Below, piece by piece: positions 1 through 7,866 of a DNA stretch of 64,000 nt. Source of the stretch: JAWLBY01 sp041687455 (GTDB taxonomy: Bacteria > Pseudomonadota > Gammaproteobacteria > Xanthomonadales > Xanthomonadaceae); the NCBI GenBank assembly GCA_041687455.1, contig JAWLBY010000001.1, positions 310,001 through 374,000 of the forward strand. The letters are read 5' to 3'. The stretch's first letter is position 1. The number at the start of each line of letters is the position of its first letter. The notes beneath the pieces are model-generated. The model was not told where the DNA came from. It did not search any database and saw only the letters and a list, made by a program, of their open reading frames with translations. The translations under genes were made by a program, and so were the position numbers.

Positions 1-252
1 CTCGCTGGCGTCGTCGAACGCACCGGTCTCCTGCAGGTCGCGCATCAGCATGATGCCGGCCCAGGCTTCGAGGCCGCGCATCAGTTGCCAGGTCTGCTCG
101 GCACGCAGGCTGTTGCGCGAGCGCGCGCGGGTCGCCTCGCCGGTGTCGAGCAGCGCGGCCACCAGCACCACCGCCAGCGCCACGACCAGCACCGCAGCGA
201 TCAGCGCGACGCCGCGCTGGCGGCCGGGCGGCGACATCGGCAGCCGGCTCAC
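1..252 (-). CDS. gspK: Type II secretion minor pseudopilin GspK (5' part only)
   Basis: N-terminal part of GspK, the large minor pseudopilin that caps the periplasmic pseudopilus tip with GspI and GspJ. The chosen GTG start at 252 overlaps the gspJ stop (GTGA), like the other joints of this operon; an in-frame ATG lies at 237. The sequence shows a basic leader ending RQRG, then VALIAAVLVVALAVVLVAALL, a prepilin-like hydrophobic helix. The Glu5 found in the other pseudopilins is absent (VALIA), which is normal for GspK. After the helix come TGEATRARSRNSLRAEQTWQ and the start of the globular domain. The gene runs off the left edge, so length and the calcium-binding domain cannot be checked. Family is clear from position and leader. 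Confidence 0.85.
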   Translation of the reverse strand, partial: MSRLPMSPPGRQRGVALIAAVLVVALAVVLVAALLDTGEATRARSRNSLRAEQTWQLMRGLEAWAGIMLMRDLQETGAFDDASE

Positions 253-863
253 GGCGAACGCTCCGCCGTCGCACCGTCCGGCAGTTCCAGCAGTCGGCGC
301 ACCTCGCCGAGTGCGCCGTCGAAGCGGATGACGACCTCGACCGCGCGCGGCAACGGCGGATGCTGGCCGGGCCCGCGCGGCGGCCATTCGGCAACCGGCC
401 GGGCCGCCGCATCGAGCGCACGAAGTTCGAACCCGGCGACCGCATCGAGCAGCAGTTGCACGTCCGGCACGCTGCTGCCGGCGCGATCGAGCACATCGAA
501 GCGCAGCCGCTGCAGTTCGTTGCCGTCGAGCTGGTAGACCACCCGCTCGATCTCGGCACGCGGCATCGCCAGCGCATTGGCACGACCGATCCGCGACAGT
601 TCGATCCGGTCGCCGCGCAACTGCAGGGCCGGCTGCAGCGCGCTGTAGCCGTCGCGCACCGGCCGCTCGACGGCCGCGCGCAGATCGCGCTCGATCAGGC
701 CGACCGCGAACTGCAGGCGCTGCAACTGCGTCGATTGCTGCTGCAACTGCTCGCGGGCCCGCACGACGCCGCGCAGCCCGCCGTAGGCGAGCGCCGAAGC
801 AAGCCCGAAGATCGCCACCGCGACCAGCAGCTCGAGCAGCGTGAAGCCGGCCGTGCGCCTCAT
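249..863 (-). CDS. gspJ: Type II secretion minor pseudopilin GspJ
   Basis: GspJ, 204 residues, an inner-membrane-assembled minor pseudopilin of the type II secretion tip complex (GspI-J-K). It starts at the ATG at 863, which overlaps the gspI stop (ATGA), and not at an upstream in-frame start inside gspI. The prepilin leader is MRRTAG followed by FTLLELLVAVAIFGLASALA; cleavage by GspO is expected after Gly6, leaving N-methylated Phe and Glu5 for assembly. A coiled-coil-like stretch rich in Arg, Glu and Gln (REQLQQQSTQLQRLQ) follows, then the GspJ globular domain. Length is normal for the family. It is the fourth gene of gspG-H-I-J-K and is translationally coupled on both sides. Confidence 0.92.
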   Translation of the reverse strand: MRRTAGFTLLELLVAVAIFGLASALAYGGLRGVVRAREQLQQQSTQLQRLQFAVGLIERDLRAAVERPVRDGYSALQPALQLRGDRIELSRIGRANALAMPRAEIERVVYQLDGNELQRLRFDVLDRAGSSVPDVQLLLDAVAGFELRALDAAARPVAEWPPRGPGQHPPLPRAVEVVIRFDGALGEVRRLLELPDGATAERSP

Positions 864-1264
864 CGACCGGTGAATCCGGTCAGCCGCGCGACCGGCTCGG
901 CGCGGTCGACCCGGCGCTCTTCGGCCGGGTCGACGAAGACGTCGACATCGAGCCGCATCAGCCCCGGCTCGGACGTGCCGGCGATGTCCATCCGCCATTG
1001 CCAGCGCCGGCCGCCCAGTTCGACCCGGCCCTCGCGGCGGCCGACCGCCGGTCGCGGCTCGCGCAGCCGCAGTTCGGCAATCGCGTTGCTGGCCACCCAC
1101 TGCGCCAGGGTCGCGTCATTGAGCTGGGCCAGCGCGCGCGCCTCGAGCGAGGTGGTGCGGACCAGCGCGACCAGCGCCAGCGACAGCAGCAGCAACGCGA
1201 CCAGCACTTCGAGCAGCGTGAAGCCGCGCGACCGGTCAACCATGTTGTCTCGCGGCGTACTCAC
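860..1264 (-). CDS. gspI: Type II secretion minor pseudopilin GspI
   Basis: GspI, 134 residues, the minor pseudopilin that nucleates the tip complex. A GTG at 1264 overlaps the gspH stop (GTGA) and gives a leader MSTPRDNMVDRSRG; an internal ATG at 1243 would give MVDRSRG, equally compatible with prepilin peptidase. After the cleaved Gly comes FTLLEVLVALLLLSLALVAL, with Glu5 present. The C-terminal part contains RRWQWRMDIAGT and a beta-rich domain as in other GspI proteins. Coupled by 4-base overlaps to gspH upstream and gspJ downstream, so all five pseudopilins should be made from one message. Confidence 0.9.
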   Translation of the reverse strand: MSTPRDNMVDRSRGFTLLEVLVALLLLSLALVALVRTTSLEARALAQLNDATLAQWVASNAIAELRLREPRPAVGRREGRVELGGRRWQWRMDIAGTSEPGLMRLDVDVFVDPAEERRVDRAEPVARLTGFTGR

Positions 1265-1773
1265 GACGATCCGTCGTCGAGCTGCAGCTCGCCGTCGATC
1301 CGGCCGCGCAGGCGCCAGCGCTGCGGCACGTCGTCGCGAGTCAGGGTCAGTTCGAACGGCGTCAGCTCGCCGGAGGCGTAACAGACGAGCTGCGGGCGCA
1401 GCGCACCGTCGGCGTCAACCGCGCCGCCGGCCGGCAGCGGCAGGCCGTCGCGCAGCAGTTCCAGCCGCAGCCCGTCGCCGAGCGGGCGTTCGCGCAGTTC
1501 CTCGCCGGCCTGCGGTGCGAACGGTTGCCAGCCCTGCGGTGTCAGGTAACCGAAACGCAGGCCGGCATCGACCAGCGAGAAACCGATGTCGTGGCCGCCG
1601 AGCATGGCGCGCTCGCAGGCCAGTGCGATCCGCGCCTGTGCCCGCCGCGCGGCATTCTCGAGTTCACGCGAGCCGCTGCCGCCGATCGCCAGCGTCACCG
1701 CGCCGACCACTACGCCGACGATCACCAGCACGACCAGCAGTTCGATCAGGCTGAAGCCGCCGCCGCGCCGCAT
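1261..1773 (-). CDS. gspH: Type II secretion minor pseudopilin GspH
   Basis: GspH, 170 residues, the minor pseudopilin linking the GspG shaft to the tip. The start at the ATG at 1773 gives a six-residue leader MRRGGG followed by FSLIELLVVLVIVGVVVGAV, a canonical class III signal with Glu5. The mature part (ELENAARRAQARIALACERAMLGG, then a beta-rich domain with FGYLTPQGWQPF) fits the GspH/FimT fold. It begins 14 bases after gspG ends and overlaps gspI by 4 bases. Confidence 0.9.
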   Translation of the reverse strand: MRRGGGFSLIELLVVLVIVGVVVGAVTLAIGGSGSRELENAARRAQARIALACERAMLGGHDIGFSLVDAGLRFGYLTPQGWQPFAPQAGEELRERPLGDGLRLELLRDGLPLPAGGAVDADGALRPQLVCYASGELTPFELTLTRDDVPQRWRLRGRIDGELQLDDGSS

Positions 1774-1787
1774 CCGACCGGATCCGC

Positions 1788-2240
1788 TCAATCGCCCCAG
1801 TTGCCGATGTCGGCGTTGGCACCCTCGCCGCCCGGCTGGCCGTCGGCGCCGAGCGAATACAGGTCGAACTCGCCGCGCTGGCCCGGGTGCAGGTAGATGT
1901 AGTCGTTCTGCCACGGATCCTTCGGCAGCCGGTCGATGTAGCCGCCGGCCCGCCAGTTGCGCGCCTCCGGACTGCCGCCCGGCTTCTGCACCAGCGCCTG
2001 CAGGCCCTGGTCGGTGCTCGGGTAGCCGTAGTTGTCGAGCCGGTACAGGTTCAGCCCGGTCGACAGCGACTGGATGTCCTGCTTCGCCCGCGCGATCCGC
2101 GCCTCGTCCGGCCGGTCCATCAGCCGCGGCACGACGATCGCGGCGAGGATGCCGAGGATCGTCACCACGACCAGCACTTCGATCAGGGTGAAGCCTCGGG
2201 GAAGCCGGGATTCGGGATTCGGGATTCGGGATTCGTTCAA
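1788..2240 (-). CDS. gspG: Type II secretion major pseudopilin GspG, leader encoded by a heptamer repeat
   Basis: GspG, 150 residues, is the major subunit of the type II secretion pseudopilus. After the cleavage Gly comes FTLIEVLVVVTILGILAAIVVPRL with Glu5; the C-terminus FDLYSLGADGQPGGEGANADIGNW holds the conserved calcium-binding loop. The oddity is the leader: MNESRIPNPESRLPRG is largely a translation of the CGGGATT array at 2206-2235 (7 bases times 3 frames gives the heptapeptide NPESRIP). The only upstream ATG in frame is inside this tract, so the array appears to supply both part of the signal and its length. First gene of the operon here; gspE/F/L/M/N/D are not in the window. Confidence 0.92.
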   Translation of the reverse strand: MNESRIPNPESRLPRGFTLIEVLVVVTILGILAAIVVPRLMDRPDEARIARAKQDIQSLSTGLNLYRLDNYGYPSTDQGLQALVQKPGGSPEARNWRAGGYIDRLPKDPWQNDYIYLHPGQRGEFDLYSLGADGQPGGEGANADIGNWGD

Positions 2241-2420
2241 AGCGCGCCTCGGCAGATCGTTGGACAGTCGCAGGACGGTGGCCGATCATGATTGCCCGTC
2301 TCGCGGCACACGCGCGGATGGTAACGCAGCGCGGCGGCACACCGGACCACCCGGTGCCGCCGTGCCGACATGGACGACCGGCGGCCGTGACGAATCCCGA
2401 ATCCCGAATCCCGAATCCCG
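2206..2420. repeat. Perfect 30-bp inverted pair of CGGGATT heptamer arrays
   Basis: Four units of CGGGATT plus CG at 2206-2235 are the exact reverse complement of four units of CGAATCC plus CG at 2391-2420. The two 30-base arms flank 155 bases that hold the divergent gspG/bioA control region. The left arm lies inside the gspG prepilin leader; the right arm lies just inside the likely bioA start. A transcript crossing both arms could fold into a 30-bp stem. The same heptamer family recurs at 28434, 29636, 34330, 34442 and 35737. Confidence 0.9.
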
Positions 2421-3763
2421 GCCCCAGTAGCTGGACAGCCCGCGACCTCGCCGTGCTCTGGCACCCGTGCTCGCAGATGCAGGAGCACCACGACGGCGCA
2501 CCACTGATTCCGATCCGCCGCGGCAATGGCGTCTGGCTGGAGGATTTCGACGGTCGGCGCTATCTCGACGCGGTCAGCTCGTGGTGGACCAACCTGTTCG
2601 GCCACGCGAATCCGCGGATCGGCGCGGCGATCGCACGGCAGGCCGGCCAGCTCGAACAGGTGATCCTGGCCGGCTTCTCGCATGAGCCGGCGATCCGGCT
2701 GGCCGAAAAGCTGGTCGCGGTCACACCGGACGGGCTGAGCCGGGTGTTTTTCGCCGACAACGGCTCGGCTGCGGTCGAGGTCGCGTTGAAGATGAGCTTC
2801 CACAGCCATCTGAACCGCGGCGACAGCAAGCGCACCCGCTTCGTCGCGCTGTCGAACAGTTATCACGGCGAAACGCTGGGCGCGCTCGCCGTGACCGACA
2901 TTCCGCTGTACCGGCGCACCTATGCGCCGCTGATGATGCAGCCGCTGTTCGCGCCGTCGCCGGACGCCTGGCTGGCCGCGCCGGGCGAGTCGGCCGAGGC
3001 CTGCGCCGAGCGCGCCGCCGATGCGCTGGCGGCGCTGTTCGAGCAGCATGGCGATTCGATCAGCGCGCTGATCGTCGAGCCGCTGGTGCAATGCGCCGGC
3101 GGCATGCGGATGCACCATCCGCGCTACCTCGCGCGCGCCCGCGCGTTGTGCGACGCGCATGGCATTCATCTGATCGCCGATGAGATCGCGGTCGGTTTCG
3201 GCCGCACCGGCACACTGTTCGCGTGCGAGCAGGCGGCCATCACGCCGGACCTGATCTGCCTGTCGAAGGGCATCACCGGCGGATTCCTGCCGCTCGCCGC
3301 GGTGGTCGCGACCGACGCGATCTACGACAGCTTCCTCGACGCCAGCCGCGAACGCGCATTCCTGCATTCGCACAGCTACACCGGCAATCCGCTGGCCTGC
3401 GCCGCCGCACTCGAAAGCCTGGCGATCTTCGAAGACGAACAGGTGCTCGCGACCAACCGCCGCCGTGCCGCACGGATGGCCGAGCTGGCCGCACCGCTGG
3501 CCGCGCACCCGAACGTCGCCGAGGTCCGCCAGACCGGCATGATCGTCGCATTCGAACTGATCGCCGACCGGCACAGCCGCACGCCGTATCCGGCGACCGA
3601 ACGGCGCGGCCAGCGCGCCTACCGGCACGCACTCGCCCACGGCGTGCTGCTGCGCCCGCTCGGCGACGTGCTGTACTGGATGCCGCCGTACTGCATCGGT
3701 GACGACGAACTGATCCAGCTCGCCGATGTAACCGCTGCCGCGATCGAGGCCGCCTGCGGATGA
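2387..3763 (+). CDS. bioA: Adenosylmethionine-8-amino-7-oxononanoate aminotransferase BioA
   Basis: BioA, a PLP aminotransferase of biotin synthesis that converts KAPA to DAPA using S-adenosylmethionine as amino donor. Diagnostic parts: LWHPCSQMQEH near the N-terminus, SSWWTNLFGHANPRI, FFADNGSAAVEVALKM, SNSYHGETLGALAVTD, IADEIAVGFGRTGTLFACE, and the PLP lysine in CLSKGITGGFLPLAA. The start is uncertain. WHP normally sits about ten residues in. The GTG at 2387 gives 458 residues beginning with a repeat-encoded VTNPESRIPNPG; a GTG at 2453 would start at the tryptophan motif and seems too short. Divergent from gspG; its TGA overlaps the rsmE ATG. No other bio genes are in the window. Confidence 0.92.
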   Translation: MTNPESRIPNPGPSSWTARDLAVLWHPCSQMQEHHDGAPLIPIRRGNGVWLEDFDGRRYLDAVSSWWTNLFGHANPRIGAAIARQAGQLEQVILAGFSHEPAIRLAEKLVAVTPDGLSRVFFADNGSAAVEVALKMSFHSHLNRGDSKRTRFVALSNSYHGETLGALAVTDIPLYRRTYAPLMMQPLFAPSPDAWLAAPGESAEACAERAADALAALFEQHGDSISALIVEPLVQCAGGMRMHHPRYLARARALCDAHGIHLIADEIAVGFGRTGTLFACEQAAITPDLICLSKGITGGFLPLAAVVATDAIYDSFLDASRERAFLHSHSYTGNPLACAAALESLAIFEDEQVLATNRRRAARMAELAAPLAAHPNVAEVRQTGMIVAFELIADRHSRTPYPATERRGQRAYRHALAHGVLLRPLGDVLYWMPPYCIGDDELIQLADVTAAAIEAACG

Positions 3764-4500
3764 GAACGATCCGTTGCCACATCGATGCCCCGCTCGCGCC
3801 CGGCGCCCGGGTGACGCTGTCCGACACCGCCAGCGCGCATCTGCTGCGCGTGCTGCGCCTGCGGCCGGGCGATCCGTGCGTGCTGTTCAACGGCGACCGC
3901 CACGACTATCCGGCGCGGCTGCTGTCGACCGCCGGCAAACGCGCCGAATGCGAAGTGCTCGAACGCATCGCGGTCGACAACGAATCGCCGCTGCAGATCG
4001 AGCTGGCCCAGGGCATCGCCCGCGGCGAGAAGATGGACCTGATCCTGCAGAAAGCCACCGAGCTCGGCGTCGCCGCATTCCATCCGCTGTTCACCGAGCG
4101 GACCGAAGTGCGACTCGATGCCGAACGCAGCGACAAGCGCCTGCAGCATTGGCGCGGCGTGATCGCATCGGCCTGCGAACAGAGCGGTCGCGCATTCCTG
4201 CCGACGCTCCATCCGCCGCGGACGCTGGCGGCCTTTCTCGCCGACCAGACCGACGACGGCACGCTGCGACTGACGCTTGACCCGCAGGGCAGCGAACGGC
4301 TCGCGACGCTCACGGCAGCGGGGCGCCAGCGCCTGGTCATACTGATCGGCCCGGAAGGCGGACTCGGCGAACGCGATCGCCAGCTCGCGGCCCAGGCCGG
4401 ATTCGTCGGACTGCGGCTCGGTCCGCGCATCCTGCGCACCGAAACCGCCGGTCTCGCCGCACTGGCGGCGCTGCAGTCGCGAGTCGGCGACCTAGCGTAG
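3760..4500 (+). CDS. rsmE: 16S rRNA (uracil1498-N3)-methyltransferase RsmE
   Basis: RsmE, 246 residues, a SPOUT-fold SAM-dependent enzyme that methylates U1498 of 16S rRNA in the assembled 30S subunit. Seen: an N-terminal PUA-like part (HLLRVLRLRPGDPCVLFNGDRHDY), then QGIARGEKMDLILQKATELGV and, near the C-terminus, the SAM-binding knot motifs LIGPEGGLGERD and LGPRILRTETAGLAAL. Its ATG overlaps the bioA stop (ATGA), so the two are translated together; this pairing also occurs in xanthomonads and carries no obvious functional link. Length is normal. Confidence 0.95.
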   Translation: MRTIRCHIDAPLAPGARVTLSDTASAHLLRVLRLRPGDPCVLFNGDRHDYPARLLSTAGKRAECEVLERIAVDNESPLQIELAQGIARGEKMDLILQKATELGVAAFHPLFTERTEVRLDAERSDKRLQHWRGVIASACEQSGRAFLPTLHPPRTLAAFLADQTDDGTLRLTLDPQGSERLATLTAAGRQRLVILIGPEGGLGERDRQLAAQAGFVGLRLGPRILRTETAGLAALAALQSRVGDLA

Positions 4501-4542
4501 AACACGGCCATCACCTGAACCACTGCTTCGATCTGTCGCGTC

Positions 4543-4563
4543 GCGCCCAATATCGTGGGGCGC
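4543..4563. terminator. Possible bidirectional hairpin between rsmE and the cytochrome block
   Basis: GCGCCC (4543-4548) can pair with GGGCGC (4558-4563) across a nine-base loop. It lies in the 153-base space between two convergent genes. There is no clear T-tract on either side, so intrinsic termination is only a suggestion. Nothing else is visible in this gap. Confidence 0.3.
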
Positions 4564-4653
4564 CTGATGCAAGCCGCCGTCACCGGAGGCCGGCACTGCT
4601 CGCGCAGCATAGCGAATTCGTCGGCTGCAACGGCACGACCCAGGCGATCGAGT

Positions 4654-6804
4654 TCAGAAAGGCACCGACAAGCCCACCATCAGCGTGTGCACCGATCCGG
4701 AAATGTCATCGTAGACATCGTCGTCGTACTTCTCGTACGTGTACCCGGTGCGCAATGTGTAGCGCTGCCGCAGCATGTAATGCATGCCGAGGCTCAAGCT
4801 GTGCAGGGTATGGTCGATCCGGTCTCGCACGACGTCGTTCAAAGCCGTGGTGGTCGTGGTCAGATCCCCGTCCGACAGATCCAGGCTGTAACCGGCAACG
4901 AACTTGAGCTCATCGCTGACCTGATAGTCGCCCGTGAGCGAGAACGATAGCGTGTCCGCCTCGAACGTGGAGATGCCGCGCTGATCAAACAGGATGTTCG
5001 CCTCAAAACGCCGCGCGTTGGTGCCGAAGAAATAGGTCTCGAAGTCGTTCTGCGCCCAGTTGATGCCGGCATTGACATTGATCCACTCCGACGGGAAGAA
5101 CGCCAGCGACACCCCGGCGGCGTGAAACGTGTCGTCCGCCTTCTGTCTGTACTCGGCGCCCGTCACGATTGGCCCGCCGGTCGGCTTGTTGGTGTCGATG
5201 AAGCCGTTGTTGTCGTTTTGCTTGTCCTTGAAGTGGTAGTAGGCGTTGAACTGCACGCCATTCTGAAACGCATGGGACAGCGCCAGCTTCAGGTTGAGCG
5301 ACTTCTCCGGCTCCGTCACGAATCCGGTCTTGTCGGCCGTCACATAAGACGGCGTTACACGCAGGATCGTTCCTTTCGCCGGCCGGGCAACCCATTTCAG
5401 AAAGAACTCGTCCGAATCGGTGTCGCTGCGGTAGAGCGAGACGGTAGGAAAGATGCCGATGTTGGGCGCAGCGCTGATATTGTTGTATTGCAGGTCGCGT
5501 TCGATATCGCGATGTTTCCAGCCGGCGGTCAGCGTGGACCTGACCGGCAACCCGCTGAATGACGCAGCAAGTCCGTAGTCCAGCGAGTCGATGTTGGCGA
5601 TGCGCACGCCCCACTCGTCGCGCACGTTGCGATCGAGCAGGCCCCCGGCAGGGGCCGCATCGGAATCGTTCTCGCGATCGTGGAACTTGACGTGGCCTTC
5701 GACCGACATGGCCGGCAGGAAACGGTGACTGAGACTCAGGAAGGCATTGCTCGTATTGATCCGGCCGGTGTTGTATCCGGCATCGACCTGGGCGTGCGAG
5801 AACGAATCCTGGCGCAGCCGCGACATGCCGTAGCCCCCCGCCAGCGCGGTATTGCCCATCGTCCTGGACAGGCGCACCGATTGGCTCATCAGCGTGCTGT
5901 CGGGGATGAAATGGAGTTGGTCGAACGATGCCAGGGTGAGCCCGGTCGGCGCCGATCCCGGCCCCTCGATGGCAGCCTGGAAATCGCCCATTTCCGCGAT
6001 CCGGGCCGAGTTCCTGAATCGCTCGAAACTGCCGTCGTAGGCGAACTGGAACAGGCCGCCCGGTGACGCAGTGAAGTTGAGCGACAGTCGCCCCATGCCT
6101 TCGTCCACGGGCTTGTCGTAGCCGCGCCAACGCGCCTGCCGCTGATCGGGAGAGACCGGGGCGATGTCGCTGTTGCCCGCCACCCAGGTGGCGAATGTCG
6201 TGCCGTCCCTCTGGTATCCGTCGAAGTTGACCGCGAGGCTTGTGCCGGTGCCCATCAGTTCGGGCTTGAACTTGACGCCGATGCCGTAGCGGGTGCGCTC
6301 CACATGGTAGCCGCCCTGTCCCGTGCTGTCGTCGTTGAACCTCGACAGGTAGCCGGCATTGCCGCCAATCGTGTAGCCGGTGGCCGTCGGATTATTCTCC
6401 GTGCCCGGCCGATTGACATAGTTGAGGTCTCCGGCATTGGATCGGTAGTGCGAGTAGTAGCCGCTGAATCCGATCGCTTCGTTGCCTCCGCGCAGCCGGG
6501 CACGATGATTGTCCAGACCAAAGCCCTGGCGCTCCAGCACGAGCGTGTCCCTCTGGTCGCTGGAAACACGCAGGCTCAGGTCCACATCGCCATACAGGCC
6601 GGAATCCCGATCGCCGGACCAGGATTCCTGGCCGCTGTAGCTCTGCAGGTACTGGGGGAGTCCGCCGCTGAAATCGAAGAAGTACAGTTTCGTGGTGAAT
6701 TGGCCGCTGACCGAGCTCGCGGACGGTTCGCCAGCCTGGGCCACGGCGGCGGCCAGCAACCCTATGCACGGGAACAGATACTTGACGGCTTTGTTGGTTT
6801 TCAT
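4654..6804 (-). CDS. mtoB: MtrB/MtoB/PioB-family outer-membrane porin of an electron conduit
   Basis: 716 residues. The family forms a large beta-barrel that sheathes a multiheme cytochrome so electrons cross the outer membrane. Seen: signal peptide MKTNKAVKYLFPCIGLLAAAVAQA, then a run of alternating aromatic/polar strands (LYGDVDLSLRVSSDQRD, GFSGYYSHYRS, TLRTGYTYEKYDDD) and a terminal Phe (GLSVPF), the usual barrel-export signal. The start at 6804 follows GGAGG by 8 bases. The mature protein has no CXXC near its N-terminus, unlike Shewanella MtrB. It ends the block and follows the decaheme gene by 25 bases. DmsF of DMSO respiration is in the same family; the partner genes favour the Mto reading. 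Base composition is visibly lower in GC than flanking genes (5221-5280 is 52% GC). Confidence 0.85.
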   Translation of the reverse strand: MKTNKAVKYLFPCIGLLAAAVAQAGEPSASSVSGQFTTKLYFFDFSGGLPQYLQSYSGQESWSGDRDSGLYGDVDLSLRVSSDQRDTLVLERQGFGLDNHRARLRGGNEAIGFSGYYSHYRSNAGDLNYVNRPGTENNPTATGYTIGGNAGYLSRFNDDSTGQGGYHVERTRYGIGVKFKPELMGTGTSLAVNFDGYQRDGTTFATWVAGNSDIAPVSPDQRQARWRGYDKPVDEGMGRLSLNFTASPGGLFQFAYDGSFERFRNSARIAEMGDFQAAIEGPGSAPTGLTLASFDQLHFIPDSTLMSQSVRLSRTMGNTALAGGYGMSRLRQDSFSHAQVDAGYNTGRINTSNAFLSLSHRFLPAMSVEGHVKFHDRENDSDAAPAGGLLDRNVRDEWGVRIANIDSLDYGLAASFSGLPVRSTLTAGWKHRDIERDLQYNNISAAPNIGIFPTVSLYRSDTDSDEFFLKWVARPAKGTILRVTPSYVTADKTGFVTEPEKSLNLKLALSHAFQNGVQFNAYYHFKDKQNDNNGFIDTNKPTGGPIVTGAEYRQKADDTFHAAGVSLAFFPSEWINVNAGINWAQNDFETYFFGTNARRFEANILFDQRGISTFEADTLSFSLTGDYQVSDELKFVAGYSLDLSDGDLTTTTTALNDVVRDRIDHTLHSLSLGMHYMLRQRYTLRTGYTYEKYDDDVYDDISGSVHTLMVGLSVPF

Positions 6805-6829
6805 GTCGAAACCCTCCAAGCGGAGCCGA

Positions 6830-7645
6830 TTAGAAGCGCAGGTGCTCATCCATGTGACTGCCGTGAACGGCGTTGTGGCAACTGCTGCAGTTGCGCAGTG
6901 CGGCACCCGAAATGACCTGGTTGTTTGAACTGGAACCTGCCGCGCCATGGCGATTGCCGGCCACCGAGTGGCATTGCAGGCAAAGCATGGGTTGCGACAG
7001 CTCCAGCAACTGGCGGTTGGGCGATCCGTGCGGGTTGTGACAGGTGACGCAGTCCTCCACCACCGGCGCGTGTTCGAAGGCGTGCGGGCCACGCACTGCC
7101 TGGTGACACTGGGTGCACTGGGCGGTCTTGGCCATCATGCTGGTCTGCTTGCCGCCGTGCGGGTCATGGCAGGTATTGCACGCCACGCCCCCCTCCTTGA
7201 CCGCGTGGTGCGAGCGCATGTTGAAGCGCACCATGACATCCTGGTGACAGGTCGCGCAAAGCGCCGTTTCCTGGGTGAATCTCTCCATTCCCGCGCCGGG
7301 CGCCGCGATCTTGGGCGAATGGACGCCGTGGCAGTTGCTGCATTGCACTCCCGCCTTGTTGTGCTCGGCGAAGGCGAAGTTCATGCGCCTGCTGTCCTGG
7401 CTGTGGCAGCTCAGGCACTGATCGGATTCCGGCATCTCGACCTTGGTGGTTCTCGGTCGATCCGCCTGGGAGTGGGCCTCGGCCCCGCTGTGGCAGGACG
7501 CGCAGTCGCTGTGGAATGCATGGGTCTTGCTCTCCGCTTCGTGGCAGTCCACACATTGATCGCCGGTCACCGGCGAAGCGGACACGGCAGGCCCGGACAC
7601 CACTCCACCCAGCAGCACAGCGGCTATCACCATCAGCACTTTCAT
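6830..7645 (-). CDS. mtoA: Periplasmic decaheme c-type cytochrome, MtrA/MtoA/DmsE family
   Basis: 271 residues with a signal peptide (MKVLMVIAAVLLGGVVSGPAVSA) and exactly ten CXXCH haem sites: CVDCH, CASCH, CLSCH, CSNCH, CATCH, CNTCH, CTQCH, CVTCH, CLQCH, CSSCH. Further His residues (for example HNPHG, HDPHGGK, HGVHSP) can serve as distal ligands, as in bis-His MtrA. The family threads through the MtrB barrel and passes electrons between the periplasm and the cell surface. It is shorter than the roughly 330-residue MtrA of Shewanella. The start at 7645 has GAGGA eight bases upstream; the longer frame upstream has no signal peptide. MtoA, MtrA and DmsE cannot be told apart by eye; the neighbours favour MtoA. 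Confidence 0.88.
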   Translation of the reverse strand: MKVLMVIAAVLLGGVVSGPAVSASPVTGDQCVDCHEAESKTHAFHSDCASCHSGAEAHSQADRPRTTKVEMPESDQCLSCHSQDSRRMNFAFAEHNKAGVQCSNCHGVHSPKIAAPGAGMERFTQETALCATCHQDVMVRFNMRSHHAVKEGGVACNTCHDPHGGKQTSMMAKTAQCTQCHQAVRGPHAFEHAPVVEDCVTCHNPHGSPNRQLLELSQPMLCLQCHSVAGNRHGAAGSSSNNQVISGAALRNCSSCHNAVHGSHMDEHLRF

Positions 7646-7866
7646 GGTCCGATCCTCGTGTTTGTTTGCACCCGAACCCCGCCCACTCCCCACCGACCCG
7701 CTTTGACCTTGGTGTGCCGCATTTCGAAGCAATCGCTGCCCCGGCCAACTTCTCCACAGCATCTGGCTTACCCCTGGATTCCGTCGAAATTCGATCGCGG
7801 GATCCGAACGGCTGTCTCATCGGCTGCTCGCTGTTCCCCGGGGATCGGATGCGTGGAGTGTCCGGT

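Noticed and set aside
4543..4653. Possible small gene between rsmE and mtoB
   Set aside because: The plus-strand frame from 4555 runs into antisense of mtoB and has no ribosome site.
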